This document shows, in pieces, positions 45,841-58,100 of a stretch of DNA of 64,000 bases. The stretch comes from Hofstenia miamia (Eukaryota; Xenacoelomorpha; Acoela; Hofsteniidae). The position numbers and the translations under genes were made by a program. The notes beneath the pieces were generated by a model, which ran no database searches, was not told where the DNA came from, and was given only the letters and a program-made list of their open reading frames with translations. Position 1 is the stretch's first letter. Every line of letters begins with the position of its first letter. The stretch lies in NCBI GenBank assembly GCA_900660155.1, contig CABFPE010000017.1:590611-654610 (forward strand). The letters run 5' to 3'.

Positions 45841-46947
45841 TGTAGAATGATCCAAATCAACTAAGCTGCTAATGTCAAATCAGAAAGAGAATAAGATCAA
45901 AGAAGAATTATGATTAGAAATATTGTAAAATTATACAGTCAGTTTAGATTAATTTGTATTATGCAACCAAGCAAAAATAAGTGTCAACTATGAGAGATTA
46001 GTATCTGTCAATAATAATACTTTTGACAAAACTATAGGGGCGAAGTTGCTTCCATTATTCTTAGCAACAATATTGGCAGATGAAGAGTTTAAATTTGAAA
46101 TCAACAGGTACTTTTCCAAAATTACTATAAATAGATTCAACACACTGTAAGCAAATGATAATGGATTGATATGGTTTGATTATTTAATACAATGTCAAGC
46201 TAAATGAGTTGTGTTTAGTAGTGGTCTAGATCCATCATCAGATCAATTCTAGGGTCTTTGTGCCAGATGATGAAAGTGCACTTATGTTAGGTATAGGGGT
46301 TTTTCTCTCATTTAGTTGACTATCAATCATTTACTACTTGTATAAATTATAATAGATTCAAAATATGGTTGGATGACCAAAACCTAGGAATTATATCTAT
46401 CAGTATTCTAGACCCAAATTCTTGACTATAAATTGACTGAGCATGTATTAAATATTAAATGCAGGTTAGGAAGCTGCCAGTTATTAAGCCAATTAATAAA
46501 GGCAATATATTTTGGTAATGGCTACATGTAATATTAATAAAGCAGCTAGTAACAAATCTGGTTGCATATTCACAAAACACTTTTACAATATAGAGTCTTA
46601 AGTCGAGTTGTGTCTTGTCTTGAGTATACACTGAGCTAGGATAGGGTACACATAAGCTACATTGTTGAGCTGAGAGGTGGAACTCAATCAAATTGGATCC
46701 TCAGTGAACAAGTGAAACTGAATGTGGAGATCAGCTTCAGGCAGATGCCCATTATTGATCATTGGAGAAATTGCTGTATGGCTTTGTCACCTAAATAGTG
46801 AATAGTTAAATCCAGTTATGTTATTTTAACAGAAATATACAAAAGCTAAACAGCATCTAGTTAGTAAATCCCTACCCACAAATATACAACCAATGTTATA
46901 GAGTAACAAAGGATGAACAGAAATAATGCCTGGTTAAGGATGTTATG
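45841..46947 (+). repeat. Solo LTR, family 1 (copy in element D)
   Basis: A 1,107-bp block starting TGTAGAATGATCC and ending GGTTAAGGATGTTATG, flanked by TACA (45837-45840 and 46948-46951). It interrupts the integrase region of D and matches the family 1 copies in A and B. Confidence 0.8.
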
Positions 46948-46951
46948 TACA

Positions 46952-48210
46952 AGTTAATAAAAAACAGCTTGGAAAAATCGCAAAAAGTTACTTCCAGCTA
47001 TACAAATGGAAAATTAATGAGAATGCATGGCTCTACATGCAAGGAAAAACACTGAAAATCTCAGTACCCAAATACTTTAGAAGACACATAGTAAGAAAAA
47101 CACATGAGAAATGGTATATAGGATAATGCAAACAGAAATGACATTCAATACAAAATTCATTACAATATCAATCAGAAGGGCAGTAGAAGATGTCATTAAC
47201 AAATGCAGCACCTGCTTGATCAATAACAAAAGCCACTTCCCTAGACAGACAGTAGAGCAGGAAAAAATTATAGCCACAGCACCCAATCAAATAGTCCACA
47301 CAGACTTAGAAAAACTGTCACAAGATGATGAGGGTTATCAATATATAATAATGATAGTCAACAACTTCATTAAATATGTCAGGATGATCCCAATGGATAC
47401 AACCACAGCAAAAGCAGTAGTGGACAAAATTATTAATGGGTGGATATTGTAATTCGGTCTGATGGAGATAATAGTAACCAATTGAGGAGTGCAATATGAG
47501 AGCAAGTTCCTTGAAGAAATGATGAAACTACTCAAAGTAACTAATGAGAGAACAACAGCATACCACCCACAAGTGAATGGAGCAGTCAAAAGATTAAACA
47601 GAACAATGATAAGATTAATAAGAGTAATGACCTCATAAGTGGGAGTAAAAACTGGCAAGAATAATCAAAATGGTGGAATATTATTATAACACCTCTGTAC
47701 ACTCAAGCAATGCAATACCACACATACTCAGGTAAACCAAATACATAAACAAATTAAATTATCAAATGACAAGCATCCATGAAGCTATGTGCCACAACAC
47801 AAAACAATCCACAATAAGACAAAAGAGAAACTTCAATAAGAAAATCTTTGGAAAACCACATAGAAAAGGAGATCAAGTTTATGCATAAAGAAATTAAAAA
47901 CACAATGGGCAGACCATACACAATTCAGCAAGTGCTACTGAATATCAATTACAAACTAAATGATGAAAGAACCCTACATTTCCAAAACTTAAGAAGAGCA
48001 ACTACAGACATTGAACAAATTTCATTAAATCATAATACTGAATTTCATGTCATAAGAAATAACAAAGGGACCTATCATAACATGAACAAACTTAACAGCA
48101 TTTGCAAAGAAGAATTTGATGAAGAATTCAAAGCAAACATAGATGATTCCGCACTAAAAAAAGAGAGTAATGCCCCAGAGGGTAGCAAAAAATTAAAATA
48201 AATACAACCC
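46952..48210 (+). pseudogene. Element D integrase, right part (fossil)
   Basis: KKQLGKIAKSYFQLYKW and RRHIVRKTHEKW lie in the zinc-finger zone, then DVINKCSTCLINNKSHFPRQ (the CxxC end). The core begins IVHTDLEKLSQDDEGYQYII with FIKYVRMIPMDTTTAKAVV, followed by TAYHPQVNGAV ('.tayHPqtnG..Er', the region before the catalytic Glu) and, in the C-terminal part, MGRPYTIQQVLLNINYKL, equivalent to the GPY/F module. Broken. Confidence 0.75.
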
Positions 48211-48430
48211 TAAAATATGGGATAATAACCTACTAACTGAATTTAGGAACACAAATGGGGAAAACAAACCAACCAGAGAATTGATCACTCCCAAAAAAGC
48301 AGGAAAGTCAGAAGATGAACTCCACAATCCAAATGCCAACTATAGGGATGGCAGATTGAGACACAACAAACGGAAAACCCAAGATGTCAATTAAAAAGAC
48401 CAACATCCTCAACCAAATGCCAACTAAAGG

Positions 48431-48525
48431 GCATGTGGACAGATGAGGATAGCTCACAAATATGATGTAATCAAAGTAGAAAATGATGAATTAATTTGCA
48501 CTTGAATTATATTTCAAGGTCACAC
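48431..48525 (+). repeat. Start of the 3' LTR of element D (truncated)
   Basis: Follows the tract AAAGGGCA. TGTGGACAGATGAGG resembles the LTR starts of A and of the copy at 18002. It shares AAATATGATGTAATCAAAG with 37.45 kb. Similarity fades by about 48525. Confidence 0.5.
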
Positions 48526-49365
48526 TGACAAGAGGAGTAGTGTCCCACGTACTTGAGAAATTAATAACCTGTTTATTGGATAGTTTATATTTGTCTACTC
48601 TGGAATATACAGTGTTAGAAATAAAAGGATTCAAAATATTTTATAAATATTTCTTAGAAATATTTTGGTTTGACCTTTTTTCAGCCTTTTAAACCTTGCA
48701 GTATTTGATAGGACTGTGCATAGTACACCAGAAATGGTGATAGTGTAGTGGATTAGTGTGTACGAATTGCATATTAAAATTAACATTTTTAAATGCAAAC
48801 ACATTGAAATATTTAGTGCTCCTCACTGCAATAGCTGATATTCGAGATATTGGAAAATTTTTAGCTGAAAAAATAATCTATCACTGATGTTCAGTTATAT
48901 GTATGACCTCTGTCTCTGTGAATTAAAGATCTTTAACAGAAGATCAACAGAAAAAGTTTATGTAAGAAAATATATTCATTATATTAACGAAAAGTTCAAT
49001 TTGAAGCTACAATCCAGATGCAAATCATCATCATGAATGCGAAAAATCAGCATAATTCACAATTAGTATATTTTACTGAATTACAATAATATTGCTTATA
49101 AAAATTCTTTCATCTACTCTGCCAGCAGATATCTGATCAATGGAACATGCCCATAATAAATATAGTATTTAAAAATTGTGAGCTAATTATGTGGAATTAA
49201 TTTGCGACGAAATGAAAATTTAAGAAATAGGTTAATTTACAAGGTGAGTGATTATAAATCTAAACATTTTAAATAGAATCATTTTAATTAGGATTCACAA
49301 GTGAAATAATCAACTTTATAAATAAATTATACAATTTTCTAAGAAAAAATTATTCTAGTGTGAAT
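48526..49365. other. Spacer; probable 3' flank of the methyltransferase gene
   Basis: AT-rich, no coding content or repeat recognised. The part next to 49366 would hold the 3' untranslated region of the minus-strand methyltransferase. Confidence 0.5.
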
Positions 49366-50211
49366 TTAAACATCCTTAATTTTTGTTACACGAGCAGATG
49401 CAATGCGTTCGCAATCAAAGTATGGGGTCGGTTCAGTATAAAATAGTCTGCTTTCTTCAATCCAAAAGCCTGCGTCTCTAAAGCAATTCTCAAAAAACTC
49501 CAGTGATATAGGCAAAAGAAATAATTTAGGTTTACCTTCACCAGGAATCCAAAATGTTTCATTGATAGCGTCTACCACACATAACGATCCTCCAACCTTT
49601 AACATTCTATTTACTGTCCGCAAAACATTTTTGTAAGCATCCTCACTGGGAACTGCTTCTACCAAAGTCCAAGTAAGTGTGATGACATCATAGGTGCCCC
49701 ATGCTATACTTTCCCCACAAAAAATATCGTCAAAACTGAAATCACACTTTATTACGCCATTGAATTTCTTTGACAGATTTTGGAAGTAGTCTTCAGCATT
49801 AAGATGATCTCGGTTGTCATGCATTGAGTTTAAGGTCTCCATTAGCTTTGAGTAGCTAAATCCCTCCTTTCCTTTACTGTTAGCAGATCGCATCATATAA
49901 TTTCGGTTTTGTTCAAGATATTCGCTTCCATCAATGTGAGTAACCTGGTCAAAGGCTGCAGCAGAAAGCATATTTAGCAAAGTTGGTCCACACCCCAAAT
50001 CATGAAATTTGATAGTTTTATGACGCTTGGACATTATTCTGAGAAAATCATTGGTTGAGCGATTTGTAAAACGCATTACACGTGTTTCATTACCAACATC
50101 TAAGTCAGAAACTTCTTCTGGGATTAATCCATACCAGAAATTCAGGTATCCATCGGGTGTAAACACTTTGTGGTAGTTATCATGTTTCTCTTGATAATTA
50201 GCTAACGTCAT
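49366..50211 (-). CDS. NNMT/PNMT/TEMT-family SAM-dependent methyltransferase
   Basis: An intact 281-aa reading frame without introns. The family methylates small amines (nicotinamide, phenylethanolamine, indolethylamine, thioethers) with S-adenosylmethionine in the cytosol; which substrate applies here cannot be told. Residues about 68-85, HDLGCGPTLLNMLSAA, are SAM motif I in the family-specific form ('DiG.GPt.y..lsA'). The 'hIDGSEYLEQNR' segment after it corresponds to the conserved 'D.s..nl.e...W' helix. GVIKCDFSFDD matches 'VlkCDV', and LKVGGSLCVVDAI matches 'LKpGG.lv..d.l'. The length fits the 260-290 aa of the family. The ATG at 50211 has an A at +4 and a clean upstream context. The N-terminal YQEKHDNYHKVFTPDGYL agrees with the family's 'Y..F.P..YL..yY' start. 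No sign of decay. Confidence 0.9.
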   Translation of the reverse strand: MTLANYQEKHDNYHKVFTPDGYLNFWYGLIPEEVSDLDVGNETRVMRFTNRSTNDFLRIMSKRHKTIKFHDLGCGPTLLNMLSAAAFDQVTHIDGSEYLEQNRNYMMRSANSKGKEGFSYSKLMETLNSMHDNRDHLNAEDYFQNLSKKFNGVIKCDFSFDDIFCGESIAWGTYDVITLTWTLVEAVPSEDAYKNVLRTVNRMLKVGGSLCVVDAINETFWIPGEGKPKLFLLPISLEFFENCFRDAGFWIEESRLFYTEPTPYFDCERIASARVTKIKDV

Positions 50212-51149
50212 TGGTGTGATAATAGCATTTCGATTGTAGCTTAATATTTGTATTAAATATTTACTCTGTGATTAGATATAAATCCTCGCATTTAAGTTGA
50301 TGTTGATTTGTCAAACTTTACCGATTGAAATACTAAGTTAGATAGAAGTTTATATAAGTATGGATCTAGATAGCCTACGCGTATATACATACATTTGGAG
50401 CTCTGTATACTGAATTTCCAGATCAGTTATACAACATAAAAGTATAATTTTGTACATATAAATTGTATTGAAATGAGGTATTAATTAACTTTGCATATAG
50501 TCTCATAAGAATCTCCGATAGAAAAGAGCGCCATGTTTCAGCACCAATCTCCGGTTCGGACCAAACTACTTCCTGCTCTATTGCTACACCATGCATAAAG
50601 ATTTCAAAGGGGAATAGAATCCAGGCACATTTGGCGTAATTGTCAAAAATATTTTTTAGGTCATGAATTCATTTTCGTACGCTATCACGTCACAGAATTA
50701 CTTTCCAGGAGGAAAAAATTTCATGAAATTGAGATATCCCCCCCGTCAAAAAATCCTGTGTACGTCCGTGGATGAAATATGGCTTCATCTAAATTATAGT
50801 GAATATAAAAACTTCAATTTCAAGATGATGTTTTACTTTTTATAATTACAATACTGAAATAAAAATTCTCATTGATAATTCTAAAACATTGATAAGAGCT
50901 TTTTCCTCAACTGTTAATATATTTGTATATACAGGGCTTTCAAAAAGTCATAATCTATTTTTATATGTTCATAACATCGAATTGTTACTTTTCACATCTC
51001 ATTAAAAATTCATATTATCCCTAAAATCAAGTCAGAGAGCTTATGGTATGTAATTGAAGTTTATAGAGTTTGTATTTCAGCATTTTGTGGAAGATAGTAA
51101 ATGTAGAGCCAAGCGATATATCAAGCATATTACAAATTACGGCCAAAAA
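50212..51149. other. Upstream region of the methyltransferase gene
   Basis: Probable promoter side of the minus-strand methyltransferase, but no motif is firm. TATACAGGGCTTTCAAAAAGT at about 50928 looks like one end of a small DNA transposon, with no clear partner. Confidence 0.35.
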
Positions 51150-51735
51150 AATCTCTAATTTCTAAAATTCCAACAATTTGTGCATTTTTTGAATTTACTG
51201 ATGAATTTGCTCTCCCTGGTTGCACCCTGGTCTTCAACAGAACATGTCTCTAAAAACCGAATTGTTTTAGCTGTAGGTTTATGTTAAAATCTTTCTTTTG
51301 CAAGCTGTTTTTTAATGCTGTAACAAATTCGTACTTGGCCATAAGAATAACTATTGTAAGACATTCTTGTATTGTGTAGATTTGAAACGGTGCTGAGGCT
51401 AAAAACAAGATGGAATAATTAAAATGATGCAGTAAAGCAAAATTTTAATGTAGGCTTTTCGTTGAGTACAAATGTCATTATTATCAAATTGCGGGAACAG
51501 AGTAAAAACAATTTCTATTTTCTAAAATTGCAGCAATTTGTGCATTTTCTGAATTTAATGATGAATTTGCTCCCCTTTGTCGCACCCTGGTCTTCAACAA
51601 AACATGTCGAAATCCTTCTTTTTCAAGCTGTTTTTTACTGCTGTAACAAATTCATACTTGGCCATAAGAATAACTATGGTAACATGTTCTTGTATTGTGT
51701 AGATTTGAATTAATGCTGAGGCTAAAAACAAGATA
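51150..51735. repeat. Imperfect direct repeat, possible transposase relic
   Basis: About 51150-51416 is repeated at about 51510-51735. Shared strings include CAATTTGTGCATTTT, GCACCCTGGTCTTCAACA, TTGGCCATAAGAATAACTAT and GCTGAGGCTAAAAACAAGAT, at roughly 85-90 percent identity by eye. Read on the minus strand, each copy has a weak resemblance to the helix-turn-helix N-terminus of mariner-type transposases (..SYGQVRICYSIKKQL..., TIRFLETCSVEDQGA...), but the frame is not maintained. Confidence 0.55.
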
Positions 51736-52135
51736 ATATTGAGAACAACAGCAAATAAGGAAATATATTTTACTAAAATTAATCATTTCTTCAACAAATA
51801 ATAAACTTATAATGTTAGAGAACTTGTCAAAGTTAGACCAAAACAATTTCACCTACTATTTTTTGGAAAGATTTTCATGGCCACAAAATGGAAATATATT
51901 TATTATTGAAAACTAACAGCATAACCTAAGACAACGCATCACTTCTTGCAACTTAAAAGCATTAGAATTCTTTCTGCAATTTATATCATTAGGTGTTACA
52001 ATTTTTAGGGATTGTTTTTAACATCATATTCAAGTTAACAGTGAACTGCCAACATGAAAAAACTTGCCCACGTAATGCAGCTAGAATTTTGTAGAAGAAA
52101 GAACAATGCCATAAGTTTTATTTCAAGCACATATA
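51736..52135. other. 3' flank of the SDR gene
   Basis: AT-rich, holds the presumed 3' untranslated region of the minus-strand SDR gene. An AATAAA on the minus strand lies about 15 bases after the stop (about 52118), with others further down. No other feature seen. Confidence 0.4.
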
Positions 52136-55100
52136 TTACCATTCAATTTCCAAAAGCTTGCATGTTTCATTCCAGAGACGTTGAGCAATTTCCGAATTTC
52201 TACCTTCAGCACTTGCTTGTTTTTCTTTGCATTTGGCGTAGTATCCTCCATTAGCGATTGCTTCTTTGGTTATGGCGCAATACAAAGTTGTTTCGGCACC
52301 TTTTGCTGGGGAAATAAGAAACGGGCTGAAGAAAAATTTCATTACCTAAACTCTAATACATTAGAAAGAAATTGTTGTCTATTAATATCAAAATCTATCA
52401 AACCACTTTTTAGAGATGATCAAGTGCAAACAATGTACAAAACAGTTTAATGCAATTATTGGTGCTTACACTAACTTGTTAATTTCCCAGCTGAAATAGG
52501 ATACGTGTACACAGCCTTCAAGATATTTGAACACAATTTTTATTCCCTAAATATATTTGCATACCTACACTAAATCGATTTTTCCTATAGACTGATTTTC
52601 TGTAAGATGCATGGAAAACTTCAAGCACTCTATGATGAAAATTTTCTAGTCATATCTAATATTTGTGAGCATACGCCTACTAAATTGTGTGTTTTTTGCA
52701 ATTTTAAAGGAATTGGTTATATCAGTCAAGCATTTTGCTAACAAACTTGAGAGGGACATAGACTCAAATGAATTCATTGTGAATATCGATATTAGCAGTC
52801 AAATCAATAATCATTATTGCATTTAAATAATCCTCACATCTACTAATTTTACTACATTAAAATTGAAGCAAATATTTGGTTTTCCAATCCACAATCCTTG
52901 TAACAATTAAAATTGGTCTCCCTGGAACAAGGAGCTTCGAATAACAGGAGGTGAAACGGAAATATTTATAATAGAAAAGTGTAAGTGGGACATTTTTTTA
53001 AGTTCTCTATAAATAAAGTAAAATTTAATTACAACTATAGCATATTGTAACATTAAAACTGGAGTTATCACTTTAAATACATAGAAAATTCATTAAAATT
53101 TTGATGAATAAAGAAGCTTCTTAACTACTTGTTGTGATTTACTTGACTTTGAAAGTTTGCGCTTTTCATCATCTAATTTGCGGATGTAACCTCTAGTAAA
53201 AGTGTTGAACAATCACCTAGAAATTTTGTGTAGAGGAGTAAATATTAGTCTTTCAGTTGCCAATGATTCAAAAAGTTTCGTAACATATAAAGTGCATGGG
53301 ATATTATGCACAGTCAAATAAATTTCATATCAATTTAATGTATACCTAATTATTGTTTCATCGGGAATTGATAAATGACCACGAGAAAGTTCATGTATGA
53401 AATCTGCATTTTTAATCATATCATTGAGCCTTTAAAATCAGCTAATTAAAATTTTGCTACAATAAATCAAGCAACGTACACAATATAATTACTTAACCAA
53501 TTGTTATTAAAATTGCAAATAGTTTTCTTTGATAACACTGTTATCAGGTTCTGTTTCACAAAATTTACAATCCGACTCGCAGGAATAATCTATTTGAAGC
53601 GCCATGTCATTCAATATTTGGACAGCAATATTCTTAAATGTGTTCATCACTTGATTTACAGACACATAGTAATTGTTTCCTAAAGACTGCCGGAAAATTT
53701 CAAATTGACGCTCAAGTGGATCAGTCCGAAATTCTACTTGCATTACATACGAAAATCCAAAATCTAATAAAAATTCTGAAAGTTTTTTTAGTCCCATCAA
53801 AGTACGAAACATACCAAAACTAGTTTCCATAGTTAAGCTTCTTACTCGTTGTTGATTGATATAGGGCCCATGTCACGAAACTTATTCGCATTTAAGCTTA
53901 GGTAATCAAGGCGGTCATGATATTTAGAAGAAATAATCATTTTAAATTTGTCATTTTTTCTTGATTCTATTGTAGGAGACATTTCCTATTTTGAGAGTGT
54001 TAGAAACCATTTCTACAGATTTAGCAGTTTGATCTCTTTTACACATTTTGAATGATGGTTTCGTAGTAAGAGATGATATTAAAAAAGTTGTTGTACCAAT
54101 TTTGTATATAATTATCATGATAAAAGAAGGAAAAATTTGAACACTCTACTGAATTTTAGCTCTGGTATTAAGGAAGTTTACACATTTTCTGAGCTTTAGA
54201 TAGAATATCTACAAAATAATCGGGACTGAAGAGTTCTAAATCAACTGAAATAAATAATATATGATGGGCAGATATGGTAGATGTTGGAGCGATATTCTTT
54301 GAAATGTTACAATTTTCACTATTAGTAACCATTAGATCGAGTGTATTGCCTTGAGAATGAGTTGGAAAATTAGCGATTTGAATTACCTTAAGACCAACTA
54401 AGGCGTAGATAATTGAAAGAGTAAATTCATCATTTAAGGAGGGAAAGTTGAAATCTCCAAATATAAAATGGGATCTGAGCGAGAGACAATATTATAAAAC
54501 TTATCAATGATATCATTGAAATAAGTTATAATTATGTCTGACGTCAATATATATTTTTCCTGCTTTGAGGAGGAATATAGATACAAATTACCAAACACTT
54601 GTAATTTGGAAATATGAGAACAGTGTTACATGAGAAATGAGTACCATAAATAAGAGAAGATGTTTTGAGAAAAGTTTTACCATAAATAAAACAACCTCCA
54701 TGAGAATTTTTGTTCACTGGAGAAGTTATAATTTCTTAACTGTAATTTAGTATTGCCGTTTGAGGTAAACGAACACAACTTTGCGACGTTTATTTGATTA
54801 TGCTTAGCTTACACATCTTTAAATCAGACTTAGCTAAAGCGTCTACTCGCTGAATATATTTAAATTATATAAAATTTAACAAAAAATATATTTTGAAAAA
54901 TTATTCGTAGTTTGCCGATATCAATAACTCATGACTAAAAAAGGAATCAATATTTAAAAGTTTATTACAAAACAAATTGCCTCATTTTCATACTGAATGT
55001 ATTTAAAATTTATGCAATATCAATGCTTTGCGCAAAAACTTGTTGGATATTAAAGAGGTTTAGATTATTGAGGCCATCTTGTTCCATTGTAGATCTCAAA

Positions 55101-58100
55101 TTTGCCTAAATTTGTTTCAAATCACTCTGATGCAGCAAGAAAAATTCTGTAGTGTAGGAATGATTTCTGAACATCATACATAACATACTCTTCAATAATT
55201 CTCGGCAGAGCCAAAATGAGTATCAATAATTTTTGATTATCCACAATATTCACAAATACTCGAGGATATCATAATCTGAAACTGCTTTAATATGACTTTC
55301 AAATATGACATTCAAAGAAGTCATCATTCATTGAATATTGAAAAATCAACATTAATTTTGAGTTTCAACTTTTTGTCAGCAACTTCTCGATTTCGATTAC
55401 CGAAAAGCTTAACTGCACTTTGTTTTGATTTCTGCCATACAGTGATTTTAAATTCAGTGTCAATTTCATTTTTCCGACACAATTTTGCACCGATTCATTA
55501 CCCTTATTTGATCTAATAGATTGAAAGATGGTTTTGTATTCAGTGGCGAAATCAGCTTAGTCAACTTCGTGTGGCCCATCTGAGACAATGCAATATGTTG
55601 TAATTTTATGAAAATTATTCAAATGCAATTAAATCAAGATTTGCATAATGAAACTATTAAAATAATGGGTTTATAATCTTCAGAAACATATCCATGTAAA
55701 CTAAGCCATATACTCATTGCCTTCATAGTATCTGGATCATTAACTGAGCGGCTATCATAGTATTTATGAATATTCTAGCTGCATAATATCTCGGATTCTT
55801 CTCTTGCGTAGTGGCCCAACTTAAATCTTTTTTCAACAAATATTTAATATTTGAGGCTCACTGCCTCTAAGATTTAAAATCATTTGCTTAAAAAATCTTT
55901 TCTTAATCTTCACAGTCAAGTCAATGAATAACTTCTTATTAAAAAAATTTTTGAAAAAATTTTATTCAATCATGGAAACCTTTGAAATCATATAAACTGC
56001 ATATTTTAAGTTATTTGTGAATCTGTTCTTCTTATATGTGCCCCCCAAAAGTTTCAATATTTCGTTGAAATTTACATTAAAAAACTCCCGAAATTAAATA
56101 TAAACTATAAAATCCGGAATTGAAAGCAATGGTTATTTCAAAACGACAACTAAGCGATGAATGTATATAAGAGGACATATGAATAAACGTTTTCTCACGA
56201 ATGCATCTGAAAATTATTTGAAATTGGTAAAAACCAGAAAATTTTGCTTTAAGATTATAATAAGTTGAAAATTGTGAAAAAATTGCGTTTTGCCAAATGT
56301 GATGTGTGCTAAGAATTCCGCATAATTTTAGCACTTTAAATATATTATTAAGTTCATTTATTGCGGTGATTATTAGGGAAAGAAAATGCACTTAAATCTT
56401 CAAAATATGCAAAAATATGCTTTTTTAAACAATTTATAAATGTAAACCATTAAATGAGCTTATAATACAAATGATTACATAGAATCACTAGTTACAATGA
56501 ACAATTAACTATTATGCAATGTTTTCAGATAAAAAGCACTGTCTGTTTGAACAATAGACATTTTTATATCTTGAAGAAAACCTCCACATAGGAAAAATCC
56601 CATACGTGAATGCTGGAACTGCTATGGTTATAAATCATTGACAAGAACATCATTCGAGGCAAAGACTTTCATTCGTTTCACATCTCGCAGAAGTATATTT
56701 AGTATAACTCCCATTTTAACTAAGAATTACTCTCTCTGTGTGCCACATAAAACTGAATAGTTTCAAAGGCCTCTGACAAAATGTTGCAGGCTCTGAGGCA
56801 AATATGCCTTGACGTTCTAACTTCCATTTTAGGAATAAACTGAAATTTTGCATTTATGAGGGCAAAATCCATTTTATTTATGTGATAAACTTATGACCTG
56901 AAAATTTTTAAGATAACTATATATTGTAAGGACGGGAAATTTACAGAACCGTGTTATTTAACAACTCATCCGTGATATTGAACACAATATGTCTTCATGT
57001 TTCAAAACATCAAAATGTGTCATTTTATGTAGATTTGTAGCTCATGGTGGTGGTAGATTGGCAACAGAGTAGAAATAATTTTCTTACTTTTATATGCACA
57101 GTACAAATATGTCAAATTATGTTTTAATTTTCCATAGTGATTACATATGCGAAGTAAAAGGATGGTTACAAAGTACTTCCTAAGCACTAATATGCACTAA
57201 ATATTAATATTGATCTGATTTTTTATGGCATTAAATTCTATTTTTACAATTAAGTGTGTAATTAGCCCAATGGTTGATATTTTAATATGCTATATTCAAT
57301 CTCAGCAACAAAAAATTTACTATCTACATATATTTACAAATTATTTTGTAAATTAAAAAACCTCGCTCAATGCAAAAAAGCTAACCATGCTGGAGCTCAA
57401 AATACATGCTAGGTCCTTCGATTGTAAGTATTTCTTTAAGGTGTGTAAAATGTGGAGTATTTGTGAGGCATTCTATCATTTAGTTTGCATGAAGAGATTG
57501 CTGAGACCAGGGCGTGTACCTTGAGGCCGATGATCTGTTGCTGATGATACAGTGCCAATTTCGACACATTCATACATTTATTTGCAGAAAGTTTAGTGGA
57601 TTTGGAATGAAGTGTTTTCAAATTCGGACAAAACAAAGAAAAAATCAAAAGGATTTGGTATAAATTACCCATGTTTAATGGCATAAAAATCAAACCGTAT
57701 TTAAATTAGATTCTTCAGAAAGCCCACAGTTTTCTTGAAATGAAAATCCCGTAAGTTGCAACTTGATATTGTGATAACAAAGAGTTTTATTGATTATAGA
57801 TGACCACTATCGCCCAAGGGAGCTCATCATGGGATTGTGAAGAACGCCTTTTCACTTAAGTGTGTAATTGCAATTAAATTTTTTGATTAAATGCTCAACC
57901 AAGTAAACGGATCTATTAATACTGCAATTGCTCATACTTCCTCTAAAAAATGATAAAATATCATATTTTGTGCACAGAATGAGATTTATATCATGTGGCG
58001 TATTCTATGTCATTACAAAGTACGTCACTCTAGCGCTTTCGTTAACAATATATTAGTAATATTGTAAACGTCGACAAGCTTTTTCACCTTAAATATTCAA

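Larger units (their letters stand above)
37409..48525 (+). mobile_element. Element D: fossil Ty3/gypsy-like LTR retroelement without accessory module
   Basis: Plus-strand order: 5' LTR (about 37409-37890), PBS (37891), leader, gag (about 38.4-39.9 kb), protease (about 39.9-40.17 and 43.91-44.0 kb, split by a LINE), RT (44.5-45.25 kb), RNase H (45.25-45.5 kb), integrase (about 45.6-45.84 and 46.95-48.2 kb, split by a family 1 solo LTR), then a purine tract and the start of a 3' LTR (48431). No accessory module lies between integrase and the LTR. Without its two insertions it is about 6.3 kb, a normal size for the group. Old, with many breaks. Confidence 0.8.

Noticed and set aside
6311-48525. 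Polinton/Maverick or other giant DNA element as explanation for the large cluster
   Set aside because: No protein-primed DNA polymerase, packaging ATPase or capsid genes were seen. All domains present are gag-pro-RT-RNase H-IN with LTRs and PBS, i.e. several nested LTR elements.
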